In this document: positions 10,554 to 20,285 of the stretch, one piece after another
Position numbering within the stretch: position 1 is the stretch's first letter
Layout: each line of letters starts with the position of its first letter
NCBI GenBank assembly: GCA_903828975.1
Contig: CAIKOD010000155.1
Coordinates: 1-39,926 of the forward strand
Length of the DNA stretch: 39,926 nt
From: an uncultured Methanomicrobiales archaeon
Lineage (GTDB): Archaea > Halobacteriota > Methanomicrobia > Methanomicrobiales > Methanospirillaceae
Reading direction: 5' to 3'
Notes under the pieces: generated by a model
Database searches by the model: none
Told to the model about the DNA's origin: nothing
What the model saw: the letters and a program-made list of their open reading frames with translations, nothing else
Translations under genes and position numbers: made by a program

Positions 10554-11171
10554 TCAGATCGGGGGATTGAGAAGTTCCTCAAGCCTTCGGATAATATCCT
10601 CGAGCATCGGGTGGTTCGGAAACAAAAAGATACTGCTCTGGATGTTATGGGCATCACTTACCAGCGCTGTTTTGAACAGTACAATCTCGTCAATATCTTC
10701 CGATTCCTGAGATGCAATGATACTTTCTATTGCAGCATGCGGCATATCGATGACCAGTTGTGGCGGAGAGGGCAGCATGATGATATTGAGAAGTTCCGCC
10801 GTGCCATCAAGGAATGCGGAGACCATGATATTCCCTACCTCCAGGAGGGCACTCTCATCCATCTCATCAAGTTCACGGTCAACATCTGTTAATCCTAGCA
10901 TTGCATTTGTAAGGCGGACCACAGAGGTTTTCGGGATATATAACAGGAGGTAACCCCCGTGTTTTACTTCGCCATTAACCTGGAACAATACGAGTGCTGC
11001 TATCTCGTCACCCACATATTTGTAGATTTCTGAAATATCGATCATTTTGATTTCGGGCACACTCATCGAAATGTTGGCCGAAAGCATTGTGGAAAGGGTT
11101 GTTGCTGCGTGTGCAGCCCCGATATTCCCGAGTTCCTGAAGTGCATCTATCTGCATATGTGTCAGCTTCAT
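10554..11171 (-). CDS. cheC: chemotaxis protein CheC (CheY-P phosphatase)
   Basis: A 205-residue CheC with both copies of the ExxN phosphatase motif: [10 protein letters not shown] close to the N-terminus and [13 protein letters not shown] in the middle. CheC dephosphorylates CheY-P and partners with CheD, encoded next. The ATG at 11171 lies two bases after the cheA stop; upstream in-frame starts would read into cheA and were rejected. Its place in the cheY-B-A-C-D gene order is usual for archaeal chemotaxis operons. Confidence 0.94.
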   Translation of the reverse strand: MKLTHMQIDALQELGNIGAAHAATTLSTMLSANISMSVPEIKMIDISEIYKYVGDEIAALVLFQVNGEVKHGGYLLLYIPKTSVVRLTNAMLGLTDVDRELDEMDESALLEVGNIMVSAFLDGTAELLNIIMLPSPPQLVIDMPHAAIESIIASQESEDIDEIVLFKTALVSDAHNIQSSIFLFPNHPMLEDIIRRLEELLNPPI

Positions 11172-11173
11172 CG

Positions 11174-13186
11174 TTAGTTCTCCCTCACAATTGCATTTAC
11201 ATCGAGCACCGGTACCACTTCCCCATCGCCGGGAATTGTAATACCACTTATTCCACGGCACCCTCCGATCATCGAACTCAGGGGTTTAATAACGACCTCC
11301 TGTTGGCCTTCGATCATATCTACTGCAATCGTGCGCTTTTTGTTCTGGTGCTGGAGCACGACGAGGATCTCGGTCTTGTCAGATTTTCCAAACATATCAT
11401 CGAGCCTGTCAAGAGGTAATACTTCGTCCCTCATCATTATTGCTTCCTGTGTACCGATATGATGGATCTTGCTCACAGAAAGACCCGCAACCTCTACAAC
11501 ATTATTCACCGGGATCGCACAGCGACGGCCATTGATCCGGACCATGATCACATTCACGATGGCCATCGTCGGGGGAAGGACCAGTTCAAACCGGGACCCT
11601 TTCCCGGGAGAGGACTCGACCTTGATCGTCCCTTTTAAGTTGTCAATAGCTGTTCTGACAACATCAAGACCTACACCCCTGCCACTTACATCGGTTACCT
11701 TTTCGGCGGTTGAGAAACCGGGCAGGAACAGCAGGTCATATACTGCCTCATTGGTCATTTCGGCTGCCTGAAGTTCAGTAATCAATCCGCGTTCAACTGC
11801 CTTCCTGGCCACTTTTTCACGGTTAATCCCGGTCCCGTCATCTTCAATGACAATAACAACGTTGTCACGATCACGACTTGCGATAAGGTTCAACTTCCCT
11901 TTGCCAGGTTTCCCTGATCTCATCCGGATTTCCGGCTTTTCAATCCCGTGATCGACCCCGTTTCGTATAAGGTGCAGTAACGGGTCATTAAGCCCATCCA
12001 TGATACTACGGTCAAGTTCTGTGTCGCCCCCTTCAATGGTGAACTCGACCTCTTTCTCCTCCTTGTGCGCTAAGTCACGGACTGTGCGCGGGAACCGGTT
12101 AAAAATATGTGACAGGGGGATCATCCTGATATTCATCATCAGGTTCTGCAGGTCGGATACCGACCGTCCGACCATGTTGAGGGTCTCGTCCAGTTCTTTT
12201 ATCTGGAATTTCCGGGCAATCTGTGCCAATCTTCCCCGGTTGATTACAAGGTCTTCGATCAGGTTCATCATCTGGTCAAGGCGGGTAATATCTACCCTGA
12301 TGTTCTTGACTTCCCTGCTTTTATCGACACGCTCTTCCTTGACCTGCTTTGCGAGCCCGGGTGCATGATCCGTTCCGGCGGCTACGATATCCGACCCGGT
12401 TAGTGGTTTTCCCACACCTTCACGGCCTGGTGCTGTCTTGCCAGCCGCCATCTCAATATCAGGTCCGAACAGGACCTCCTTTACATCAGAAACAGAGGCA
12501 GCTGTTTTCAACGCATCAATCCCGGCATCGCTCCTGATAACCAGCCTGATGGTCCCATCAAATACGCCATCTTCAACAATTTCCCGGTCAGGTATGCACT
12601 GGATAATCGTTCCGAATTGATCGAGGTTCTGGAGGAGCAGCATCCCCCTCAGGTTCCGGCTGTCACAATCATCCCGGAGCCGGATCAGCATCTGAAACTG
12701 CCCCTCCTTCTCCTCCAGCAGGGCTTCATCTGCGATTTGTGCAGGGACCGTCGCACCATTTTCTGATTGCATGGAGCCTGCATCCATGCCTCCCGGCGTA
12801 TGCCGATCGGCTTTCCAGTCAAGGAGTGACTGTACCCTCTCTTCGAGGTGATCAATCGTTCCCGGCCCCTCGGACTCGATATCATCCAGCATCAGTTCAA
12901 TATCATCCGATGCGGCAAGGAGAAGGTCAACAAGGTCCTGGTGGACTTCCAGCTGGCCACTCCTGATTAGCTGGAACACGTCCTCCATTGCGTGGCAGAC
13001 CCGCTCCATATGCTTGAACCCCATCGTTGCAGACATGCCTTTAAGAGAGTGAGCGGAACGAAAAATTTCGGCGATGGCTGCTTCATCGGGACCGTTCTCG
13101 AGTACAAGGAGATTCTTTACAATAGTCTCGTGATTTTCCCTCGATTCGGCGATATAGAGTGCCCGGTAGGCATCCATTTCAGACAT
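11174..13186 (-). CDS. cheA: chemotaxis histidine kinase CheA
   Basis: A 670-residue CheA with all five domains. P1/HPt: phosphorylated histidine His46 in AHSLKGMSATMG. P2: approximately residues 165-255, the CheY/CheB docking part. P3 dimerisation helices about 295-360. P4 kinase: N box LLHLIRNGVDHGIE, G1 VIEDDGTGI, G2 GRGVGLDVVRTAI. P5 CheW-like domain at the C-terminus (residues about 530-665). It autophosphorylates in response to receptor arrays and passes phosphate to CheY and CheB encoded immediately upstream. The start is one base after the cheB stop region; neighbours are separated by one to two bases, so the genes are one transcription unit. Confidence 0.97.
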   Translation of the reverse strand: MSEMDAYRALYIAESRENHETIVKNLLVLENGPDEAAIAEIFRSAHSLKGMSATMGFKHMERVCHAMEDVFQLIRSGQLEVHQDLVDLLLAASDDIELMLDDIESEGPGTIDHLEERVQSLLDWKADRHTPGGMDAGSMQSENGATVPAQIADEALLEEKEGQFQMLIRLRDDCDSRNLRGMLLLQNLDQFGTIIQCIPDREIVEDGVFDGTIRLVIRSDAGIDALKTAASVSDVKEVLFGPDIEMAAGKTAPGREGVGKPLTGSDIVAAGTDHAPGLAKQVKEERVDKSREVKNIRVDITRLDQMMNLIEDLVINRGRLAQIARKFQIKELDETLNMVGRSVSDLQNLMMNIRMIPLSHIFNRFPRTVRDLAHKEEKEVEFTIEGGDTELDRSIMDGLNDPLLHLIRNGVDHGIEKPEIRMRSGKPGKGKLNLIASRDRDNVVIVIEDDGTGINREKVARKAVERGLITELQAAEMTNEAVYDLLFLPGFSTAEKVTDVSGRGVGLDVVRTAIDNLKGTIKVESSPGKGSRFELVLPPTMAIVNVIMVRINGRRCAIPVNNVVEVAGLSVSKIHHIGTQEAIMMRDEVLPLDRLDDMFGKSDKTEILVVLQHQNKKRTIAVDMIEGQQEVVIKPLSSMIGGCRGISGITIPGDGEVVPVLDVNAIVREN

Positions 13187-13187
13187 G

Positions 13188-14216
13188 TTATCCTCCCATG
13201 GTTTTGACTACCCTGGTTATCTCACCGGCCATTGAACGGAGCGGCAGTACTGAGTCCACGCAGTCGAGTTTGAGTGCCGCCCGAGCCATTCCATATACAA
13301 GACAATCAGATTCGCGGACGACCATGGTCGTCCCACCATGCTGTTTCACTGCGAGGGTACCATCTCCCCCGTCACTTCCCATTCCCGATAAAATCGTCGA
13401 AACGGTAAGGGGACCAAAGGCAGCAGCAGCTGAGGAAAAAGTCTTGTTTACGGCAGGCCGTACGCTGTGTTCCAGTGGGGCCCGCGAATGTATTACTCTC
13501 CCTCCCTTTACTCCGGACTGGGAGATCATGCTGGAAATAACGGTATGGTACCCTGCCATCGATACATACACCTGGCCACTTGACAAAACATCGCCATTTT
13601 CGGTCTCTTTTACAGGCATTGGGGAGAGCCTGTTGAGCCGTGCTGCAAGCGCCGCAGTGAATCCTCCTTCAGGCATGTGCTGGGTGATCATGATGGCCGC
13701 GGGTATACTTGTCGTGAATGATGAAAGGAGGACGTCCAGCATCGGTGGACCACCAGCTGAGGAACCAACCAACACGATTTTATTTGCCATTTCAGCGGAT
13801 GGACCTGCTTTTCTTGATATATAAGCGATATTCACCAGGTTTTTTACTTTTGTTACAAGTTCCTGGGATATGCCGCGTATGCGCGCGAGGTCCTTCGGTT
13901 TCATCATAAAGTCATCCGCACCATATGCCATCGCCTTTTTAGTCATCAGGGCTCCCTGTGAGGTAAGCGAGCTGAGCATCAGTGTTTTCGGCTGGTGTTT
14001 CATTGCTGCTTTGTGCTTGAGCACTTCGATACCATCCATCTTCGGCATCTCAATGTCCAACGTGATGACATCCGGCTTGAGCTCATCGATCTTTACCAGC
14101 CCGTCTTCACCATTGGTGGCTATCCCGACAACCTCAATCTCCGGGTCTTTTCGGAGCATGTCAGTGATGATTGTACGCATAAAGAGCGAATCATCAATCA
14201 CAAGAACACGGATCAT
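13188..14216 (-). CDS. cheB: chemotaxis response regulator and methylesterase CheB
   Basis: About 342 residues. Receiver domain at the N-terminus with acidic pair IDDS and phospho-acceptor Asp54 (LDIEMPKMDG). The C-terminal methylesterase has the catalytic serine in GSSAGG, histidine in TQHMPEG and aspartate in GMGSDGGDG. It removes methyl groups from (and may deamidate) chemoreceptors during adaptation, opposing CheR, which is encoded 13 kb away in the second chemotaxis module. The ATG at 14216 is two bases after the cheY stop; the longer in-frame ORF to 14345 overlaps cheY and was not used. Confidence 0.96.
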   Translation of the reverse strand: MIRVLVIDDSLFMRTIITDMLRKDPEIEVVGIATNGEDGLVKIDELKPDVITLDIEMPKMDGIEVLKHKAAMKHQPKTLMLSSLTSQGALMTKKAMAYGADDFMMKPKDLARIRGISQELVTKVKNLVNIAYISRKAGPSAEMANKIVLVGSSAGGPPMLDVLLSSFTTSIPAAIMITQHMPEGGFTAALAARLNRLSPMPVKETENGDVLSSGQVYVSMAGYHTVISSMISQSGVKGGRVIHSRAPLEHSVRPAVNKTFSSAAAAFGPLTVSTILSGMGSDGGDGTLAVKQHGGTTMVVRESDCLVYGMARAALKLDCVDSVLPLRSMAGEITRVVKTMGG

Positions 14217-14218
14217 CG

Positions 14219-14581
14219 TCACGATCCAAGCACATTTTTTATCTCTTCGAGCACTTTTGGTGCCTGGAATGGTTTTACGACGTATCCTCTCGCACCACTC
14301 TTTATCGCCAGTTTCACCATCTGCTCCTGCCCGACAGCCGTGCACATGATGACCTTTGCGTTCGGGTCAAAGGCCTTTATTCCCTTTAACGCCTCGATCC
14401 CGTTCATTTTCGGCATCACTACGTCCATGGTAACGAGGTCAGGTTTCAACTCCTTGTACTTCTCGATGGCTTCATCCCCGTCACCGGCTTCACCAACAAT
14501 TGAATGCCCACCGGAAAACAGGATGTTTTTAAGAAGTGTCCTCATAAAAAGTGTATCATCAACAATCAGAATTCTCCCCAT
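14219..14581 (-). CDS. cheY: chemotaxis response regulator CheY
   Basis: A 120-residue single receiver domain. Key residues are visible: Asp8/Asp9 in IVDDT, phospho-acceptor Asp53 in MDVVMPKMNG, Thr81 in CTAVG, Lys103 in VVKPFQ. In archaea CheY-P binds the archaellum through CheF and ArlC/D/E rather than FliM, and cheF lies directly upstream here. The 67-base gap upstream holds a TATA-like element, so cheY may begin its own transcript in addition to read-through from arlH. Confidence 0.96.
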   Translation of the reverse strand: MGRILIVDDTLFMRTLLKNILFSGGHSIVGEAGDGDEAIEKYKELKPDLVTMDVVMPKMNGIEALKGIKAFDPNAKVIMCTAVGQEQMVKLAIKSGARGYVVKPFQAPKVLEEIKNVLGS

Positions 14582-14607
14582 GTGTAATCAGATCATCTTT
14601 GTCCGGC

Positions 14608-14616
14608 ACTTATATG
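14608..14616 (-). promoter_or_regulatory. putative TATA box for cheY-B-A-C-D
   Basis: On the minus strand the sequence ACATATAAG is centred about 30 bases upstream of the cheY ATG. That spacing would place transcription start a few bases before the gene. Seen by eye only. Confidence 0.4.
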
Positions 14617-14648
14617 TACTTAATGATGATTTGCCATGCAAATTGTAT

Positions 14649-15458
14649 TCAGGGAGTTGGAGGTTTAACCGCATCCGAGATGAAACGGACTCCCTTTGGG
14701 GTGAGCTGGACTTCTCTCCGGGTAAACATTATTTCGACAACGCCCAGTTTTAACAGTTTATCGAATATCTGGTCGAGTTCGGTATGGGGGATATTCAGCA
14801 TATTTTCAATTGCATGAGAGTCCATTCCGCTGTAGACAAGCATTCCCACCTGCGCTGCCAGCGGATCAAGCTCATCACCCTTCATGTCCATCTCTTTTGT
14901 TGCATCTTTCAAAAAGTTAAGGAGGATCTGCAGCGTCGAGAGCGGGCAAAGGACGAAACTTGTTACTACATCACCGATTTCAAGATGGTCGATCTTGATG
15001 ACATCCACCTGTTTCTTCTGGAGGTCACGCTGCGTCATTTCAATGCCGGCAACTTCGGCAATAGGGACACAGACCTGCTTGTTCTGGCTTACAAACCAGA
15101 TCCCGGTCTTCAGTACTGCGACAGCTCCTTTCTCCCATTGCGCATCGGTGACCATCACACCACCCCGGACAGCCGGGGACATGAAATACGCACTCAGGCG
15201 GTACGCACTGCAGGACATGATGATCATGCGTTTTAAGACCTGCAGTGCCTTAGGGACCGTGGCAATGCGGTAAATTTTTTCAGGGTTCCCTTTTACCGTG
15301 ATGAGAAGGACACTTTTCCTCTCTTCTAAGTTGATAATCGATTTAAATGGAATATCCGTGTTGATGGGCTCCCGGATGGAAAGCTGGTCCTGGGTGACAT
15401 CGATCTTCGAGACTACCCATTTCCCTTCTTTTTCGACTTTCACAGGTATTTCAGTCAT
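14649..15458 (-). CDS. cheF: archaeal taxis protein CheF
   Basis: A 269-residue protein of the archaea-specific CheF family (formerly DUF439). Length, the RGGVMVTD and GIEMTQRDLQKK stretches and the C-terminal winged-helix-like part ending in LTPKGVRFISDAV fit the family. CheF links phosphorylated CheY to the ArlC/D/E switch complex of the archaellum, as shown in haloarchaea. Here it sits between the archaellum operon and cheY, 33 bases after the unknown acidic protein, exactly at the junction it is expected to bridge. Family assignment is by recognition; no domain search was possible. Confidence 0.87.
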   Translation of the reverse strand: MTEIPVKVEKEGKWVVSKIDVTQDQLSIREPINTDIPFKSIINLEERKSVLLITVKGNPEKIYRIATVPKALQVLKRMIIMSCSAYRLSAYFMSPAVRGGVMVTDAQWEKGAVAVLKTGIWFVSQNKQVCVPIAEVAGIEMTQRDLQKKQVDVIKIDHLEIGDVVTSFVLCPLSTLQILLNFLKDATKEMDMKGDELDPLAAQVGMLVYSGMDSHAIENMLNIPHTELDQIFDKLLKLGVVEIMFTRREVQLTPKGVRFISDAVKPPTP

Positions 15459-15491
15459 ATCAACACTCGGTCAGGATACTCGTTCCGCCAC

Positions 15492-16757
15492 TTATTTCTT
15501 TACTTTCGTCATACTTAATATCCCTTCCAGTTCTTTCTCGAGCTCAGCGGCCGGGACTTTCACATCTTTTAAGTCCCGCAGGAGGGGGGCATTATCATCC
15601 CTTTTAACACCTGTAGCATCAGATTTAAGAGAGGCCATCAGGTCGTCATCCAAACCTTTTCCGGAAGAGAAGGCCATCATCGAGTCCCCCATATCCTTTG
15701 GTGTATCCGTGAACTCCATCCTGCTCGAAGGAGCGGAGGCAAACGGGGACCCACTCAGTGGTGCAGCAGCTGGTGCCGGGGATTTTTGGGCTGAAACAGG
15801 AGGGGTTTTATCTGGCGGTGGTGCCGGCCTGGATTCTATTTTATCCGGTACATCCGGGTCCCCGAGTTCCTGGTCAAGGTCAATACTGTTTATATCGAGG
15901 TCCTCGAGACCACCCAGGTCCATTTCATCAGATAACGGGTCCGTTCCCCCTTCTTCTTCCGGGCCCAGGTCACCCATATTCGCAGCAAGTATTGATGCAA
16001 CTTCATCATTATCTGAATCATCATCAATGGCAATCCCTTCGTCGGTATCAAGGGAGATATCCATGTTTGATATATCTTCACCAAATGCTCCCGACATATC
16101 AGCACCTAGATCGAGGTCATTCAATGATGAGAGGTCCCCCAGATCATCATCCGGCCCCTCGGAGTCCAGCAATTCCGTGTCTATCTGCTCTTTCACAAGA
16201 GTTGAGAAGGGATCGGGAACGTTTCGTTTTTCCGAAGAAATAATTTCCGGGTCTGCCTCCTTAAGAGACCTGATATCAGGTGCCCGGCCCTTAACTGACT
16301 GGTCCAGCATCTGGTCAAGTTTCTGTTTATCCCGCTGTTTGGCGGTTTTTGGCTTCCTCACTTTACCAATATCCCCTGCAATAACCGAGAATGCTTTTCC
16401 CATCGATGAAAAGGCGTCCCGGATTGTTGAGGACCTGCCTGGTGTCGTCCCGCCGGATTTTTTATTCGGTGCACTTTTTGCCCCGGGCTCCTGTTTTTTC
16501 CCGCTTTTCTCTTTTGTGGGTTTTTGAGCTACCGGAGGTTTTTGTTCGTTCTTTTTTGCACCTTTTTTTAAGGACAATGAAATTTTTGGTACCCGGAGCT
16601 TTGGTAGTTTGACTGACCCGTTTATCAATAGGACCAGGACTGCAAGTGCCATGACTACCAGTACCAAAAAAATTGCGGGTAAATCAAACAGGACCAGTAC
16701 CAACCCTGCTACAAGGATGACGACGAATAATAAAATCCGGCGGACGGAGTCCTTCAT
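15492..16757 (-). CDS. unrecognised membrane-anchored acidic protein between arlJ and cheF
   Basis: I do not recognise this 421-residue protein. Residues about 8-46 hold two closely spaced hydrophobic segments with a short break (FDLPAIF), then a Lys/Pro-rich basic stretch (about 50-105), then a long low-complexity region full of Asp, Glu, Ser and Leu (about 150-330), and a short C-terminal helix rich in Lys and Glu (ELEKELEGILSMTKVKK). It is probably anchored in the membrane with a long flexible cytoplasmic tail. It begins three bases after the arlJ stop and ends 33 bases before cheF, so it is in the arl-che transcription unit. Its position suggests a link between motor and signalling, but this is inference. 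Confidence 0.85.
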   Translation of the reverse strand: MKDSVRRILLFVVILVAGLVLVLFDLPAIFLVLVVMALAVLVLLINGSVKLPKLRVPKISLSLKKGAKKNEQKPPVAQKPTKEKSGKKQEPGAKSAPNKKSGGTTPGRSSTIRDAFSSMGKAFSVIAGDIGKVRKPKTAKQRDKQKLDQMLDQSVKGRAPDIRSLKEADPEIISSEKRNVPDPFSTLVKEQIDTELLDSEGPDDDLGDLSSLNDLDLGADMSGAFGEDISNMDISLDTDEGIAIDDDSDNDEVASILAANMGDLGPEEEGGTDPLSDEMDLGGLEDLDINSIDLDQELGDPDVPDKIESRPAPPPDKTPPVSAQKSPAPAAAPLSGSPFASAPSSRMEFTDTPKDMGDSMMAFSSGKGLDDDLMASLKSDATGVKRDDNAPLLRDLKDVKVPAAELEKELEGILSMTKVKK

Positions 16758-16760
16758 GTA

Positions 16761-18404
16761 CTATACCCCCTGGAACACCGGAATGTTAAAGAACATCGCA
16801 ACAATATACGGCGCAACAATATATACAAGTCCCGTCATAATCGCTAAAATGCTTGCAAAGAAGTAAAAAATATACCTCCCGCCACCCATCACAATTTTCC
16901 CCGCAAAAATATTTGCAACGGTAATAATCGTAAGCATGATCATGATATAGACCGTCATTTCTGCTTCAGGAAAAGAGACGAACATATTGATACCGCTGAC
17001 CATCGACCCGCCGACGCTTTGAGCTGCCTGAGTACCTTCACCCATCGCATTGAGGTTACTCATAACGCCTGCAATTGCCTTGGACATCGTTAAGAGGATA
17101 TGGAACAGGAACAGAAAAATTGCGACCATCATGGTATGCATCGGGATAATGAGGACGACAAAACCCATGGAAACCGAATTCCTTTTTTCCCTGAGAAGGA
17201 CCTGTTCGAGCATTGAAGAGCCCGCAATCTCACCTATCTTGTCCGGGGACCCCCCGAGCTCGCACGAGTCCCTGAAAATATTAAGGTACTTATAGATCAG
17301 GTTACTCCCGCTCTCCCCGATAAATTTCTCCCAGCTGGCGTTCTCGTCAAGGCCAAGGTTTAGTTTTGAAAATACTCCATTGATCAATGGTTCCAGCACC
17401 ACAAGGGACTTCCGGTCAATTTCAGCCAGCGCATGGCCCATTGTCGTCCCTTTTCCTCCCATTACCGCACCGATACTCCGTATGAAAGAAGTAAAATCAG
17501 CGTCCCGCTGGATGATATTACTGTCATCGAGGTACCCGATAATACCCAAAGGGAGAAGCATAAGCCCGATTAATAGCATAACAAGGCCATACACGTCCTT
17601 GATGAACCCGAATGCGCTGAGGGCAAAAAAAACTACCGTGACAATGATGACAACCGGAATAATCCTCCGTTCAAGCCGCTTGATTATCATCTGCTCTTTT
17701 GAACCAGTAGGAAGGTCATGGATCTTCTCATCTGACGGGACTGACGTGTACATTGTCACAATGCCAAACAACGAAGTTGTTGTTACGATCATGTAGGACA
17801 GCATCAGGGTCGACTGGACATTGTCAGGTGTGAAAAGGGCTACTGATACCATGATGATAATCCCGACAAGGGCTCCCGAGAACAGCATCGCAATGTACGC
17901 ATCCCCCCATTTTTTTAACATCTCGAGCCCCTGCTCGTAGTTGTTCCGGTATACACTCCGGACGGTGGCAAGTTCGCGGCTGATAAAGTCCTCATCCGGT
18001 ACACCGGACTCTATTGAGTTGGAATAGCGGTTCAGCATGCTCTGGAGCAGTTTGTTTTTTGTCCGTTCTGCAACCGCGGTAAGGGCTTCCACGTAGCTGT
18101 AATTCCAGCGTTTGACAAAAAATTCAACTTTTGCAATGTATTTTGCCGTCGCGTACTCTTTTCGAAGGGCGGTATACGCAAAGATCTCGGGCCTGGTCGC
18201 ACGTGCTGTGGTGATCGAGGTCATGTACGTGGCCATAAACAGCATATCTGCGGCCATCCGCTTTGCTTCAAGGACTGAGTCCAGCTTATCCCGGATGGAC
18301 TTTATCATTCCCTTGAAGGGTATCTCACGGGCTTCTTTAACCGGAAGCACGGGAGGAGGCCCGGCGGGCAGGCTTTTAACATCCATAATATTTGGTAAAC
18401 CCAC
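16761..18404 (-). CDS. arlJ: archaellum membrane platform protein ArlJ (FlaJ)
   Basis: A 547-residue polytopic membrane protein of the ArlJ/TadC/GspF superfamily. Large cytoplasmic loops (about residues 20-170 and 300-400) alternate with hydrophobic clusters; the last 150 residues hold several helices ending in a hydrophobic C-terminus. ArlJ is the membrane base on which the ATPase ArlI works in archaellum assembly and rotation. The start used is a GTG that overlaps the arlI TAG (TAGTG); an ATG six codons downstream (18386) is the alternative. It follows arlI and arlH as in all archaellum operons. Confidence 0.95.
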   Translation of the reverse strand: MGLPNIMDVKSLPAGPPPVLPVKEAREIPFKGMIKSIRDKLDSVLEAKRMAADMLFMATYMTSITTARATRPEIFAYTALRKEYATAKYIAKVEFFVKRWNYSYVEALTAVAERTKNKLLQSMLNRYSNSIESGVPDEDFISRELATVRSVYRNNYEQGLEMLKKWGDAYIAMLFSGALVGIIIMVSVALFTPDNVQSTLMLSYMIVTTTSLFGIVTMYTSVPSDEKIHDLPTGSKEQMIIKRLERRIIPVVIIVTVVFFALSAFGFIKDVYGLVMLLIGLMLLPLGIIGYLDDSNIIQRDADFTSFIRSIGAVMGGKGTTMGHALAEIDRKSLVVLEPLINGVFSKLNLGLDENASWEKFIGESGSNLIYKYLNIFRDSCELGGSPDKIGEIAGSSMLEQVLLREKRNSVSMGFVVLIIPMHTMMVAIFLFLFHILLTMSKAIAGVMSNLNAMGEGTQAAQSVGGSMVSGINMFVSFPEAEMTVYIMIMLTIITVANIFAGKIVMGGGRYIFYFFASILAIMTGLVYIVAPYIVAMFFNIPVFQGV

Positions 18405-20284
18405 TAATCAGGGATATCAATAGTAAGGAGCCCCTGCTTCTTGATTTTGGTCATCATGTGGTACAGGTCATAGAACCCGGTATAGCCTGCCTTATGTAAT
18501 CTTTCTAGAATACGTGCCCTTTTATCCACTTCCAGGTACATACCTGCCTTTTTGTGGTCAGGGATACCGAGCATGGTGGCAATCCTGTTTTCAAGGAGGT
18601 AGCTGCTCCCCCTCCCATGGAAATCATGAGTGTCGGTCACCGGGTTCCAGCTGAACATCTCGACAAAAGAGAAACCCCCGCTTTCCGGGTTAAAACCTAC
18701 CAGTTCATTGATTGAGAGGATCCGGCGGACCATTTCACCCGTCGAACGGCGTACGGAACTCTGGATGACAACAATGTTCAGGTTATCGACATAGGTCTTC
18801 GGGATCAGGATCGGGTCACCACAGAGACGCTGGACAAGTTTTTCTACGGATGAAGCGTGGAACGTGGAAAGTACCGGGTGGCCGGTCTGCATCGCACCGA
18901 ATGCGACGGAGCCTTCAACACCACGGATCTCACCAACAAGGATCTGGTTCGGACGCTGACGGAGTGCAGCCCTTAAAAGGTCAAACATTGTCACGTCCCC
19001 TCCTTCCCCTTCCCCTTTTCCTTTGCCTTTTGAGACTTCACGTGTCCAGTTCAGGTGAGGGATCTGGAGTTCGGGTGTGTCCTCGATGGTGACGATCTTG
19101 TTCTCCGGGGGAATGAATGTCGTCATCGCATTGAGGGTTGTTGTCTTACCACTTGCCGTCTCTCCGCTCATGAACAGTGACATCCCGTTCTCGATACAGA
19201 TCCAGAGATATGCCGCACACATGTAATCACAGGTCTTGAACTCGATCAGTTTCAGGATGCTGATCGGGTCGTCCATCGCTTTACGGATGGTGAAGTTGGA
19301 ACCTTTCCGGCTGATATCAGTGCTATAGACGATGTTGATACGGGAACCGTCAGGCAGTGTGGCATCAACGATCGGGTTCCGGTAGGTAATAGGCCGTCTC
19401 GTCCGTTCTGCAAGCTTGATCACGTAATTATCCAGCTCTTTTTCCTTGTCCCATCCAACCACTGATTTAAGCCCTTTGAATATTTTATGTTCAACAAATA
19501 TCGGTCCGATACCGTCACAGGTGATATCTTCAATATACTTGTCACTGAGGAACGGCTTTAGAAGGCCGATGTCAACTTTATCACGGACCATCATGTATTC
19601 AAGGGCTGAGTACTCCTGGGGTGACATAATGACCCTTCCATCGGGGGTCCGTGCAACATGTGCGAATGCTTGGGCCCTCCCCGAACTATCCTTCTTGGTG
19701 AGGTCCTTATTCAGGAAGCCTTTCATTTTGCCCATGAACCCCGGGTTTGCCGATTCTTTACCGGCCATCAGGGGAACATTTTCCCCGGGCATTTTAATCT
19801 GGACGACCTCTTTTAGCAGCTTTCGTAATACCGTGCTTCGTTCCTCATCGGTGACCGGGTCGTCCTCCAGTGCGTCAAGGAGGTCAATCAGCTTGTATTC
19901 AACTGCAGGGACAAGGTCTTTCACACTGTGCAGGAACGAGGGCTCAATCGGGATGTAATAGTTCCGGACATCGTTCGGGTCAAAAAAAATGTGGACAAAT
20001 GTGTCCGCATCGGCCGGATAGATGAGGTTTGGTTCCGTCATCGACTTTAAATCACGTTTTAATTCCGAAAAAAAGAGGGGAATTCCATATTCATCGACAG
20101 GGAAGATATGTAAGTACTCGAGGAGGTGCGGGCTGTGCTGCACGTACTCTTTTGCATTTGTCGGTAGCATCCGGTAGAGTGCACAGGACTCGATATTATT
20201 CGCGCAATCGTTATCTTCTGTGTTTACCGCGCGTTTAAAGGGTAGGGAGAGGCTTGTTGCGACTGAAATTTCTCCGGAGCTCAT
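18404..20284 (-). CDS. arlI: archaellum motor ATPase ArlI (FlaI)
   Basis: A 626-residue secretion-type ATPase. Walker A is GETASGKT at residues 374-381, the Walker B-like segment is ILVGEIRG (448-455), and the His box is GHPVLSTFHAS (about 468-478). A Gly/Lys/Glu-rich loop (about 419-430) precedes MFDLLRAALRQRPNQ. The N-terminal 240 residues form the archaellum-specific domain. It drives both assembly and rotation of the archaellum at the cytoplasmic face, with ArlH and ArlJ encoded beside it. The ATG at 20284 is one base after the arlH stop. Confidence 0.97.
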   Translation of the reverse strand: MSSGEISVATSLSLPFKRAVNTEDNDCANNIESCALYRMLPTNAKEYVQHSPHLLEYLHIFPVDEYGIPLFFSELKRDLKSMTEPNLIYPADADTFVHIFFDPNDVRNYYIPIEPSFLHSVKDLVPAVEYKLIDLLDALEDDPVTDEERSTVLRKLLKEVVQIKMPGENVPLMAGKESANPGFMGKMKGFLNKDLTKKDSSGRAQAFAHVARTPDGRVIMSPQEYSALEYMMVRDKVDIGLLKPFLSDKYIEDITCDGIGPIFVEHKIFKGLKSVVGWDKEKELDNYVIKLAERTRRPITYRNPIVDATLPDGSRINIVYSTDISRKGSNFTIRKAMDDPISILKLIEFKTCDYMCAAYLWICIENGMSLFMSGETASGKTTTLNAMTTFIPPENKIVTIEDTPELQIPHLNWTREVSKGKGKGEGEGGDVTMFDLLRAALRQRPNQILVGEIRGVEGSVAFGAMQTGHPVLSTFHASSVEKLVQRLCGDPILIPKTYVDNLNIVVIQSSVRRSTGEMVRRILSINELVGFNPESGGFSFVEMFSWNPVTDTHDFHGRGSSYLLENRIATMLGIPDHKKAGMYLEVDKRARILERLHKAGYTGFYDLYHMMTKIKKQGLLTIDIPD

Positions 20285-20285
20285 A

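Noticed and set aside
15298-16527. A 409-codon open frame on the + strand opposite the acidic protein gene
   Set aside because: Its product is almost half Ser and other small residues and simply mirrors the Asp/Glu-rich codons of the minus-strand gene, which sits in a tight operon.
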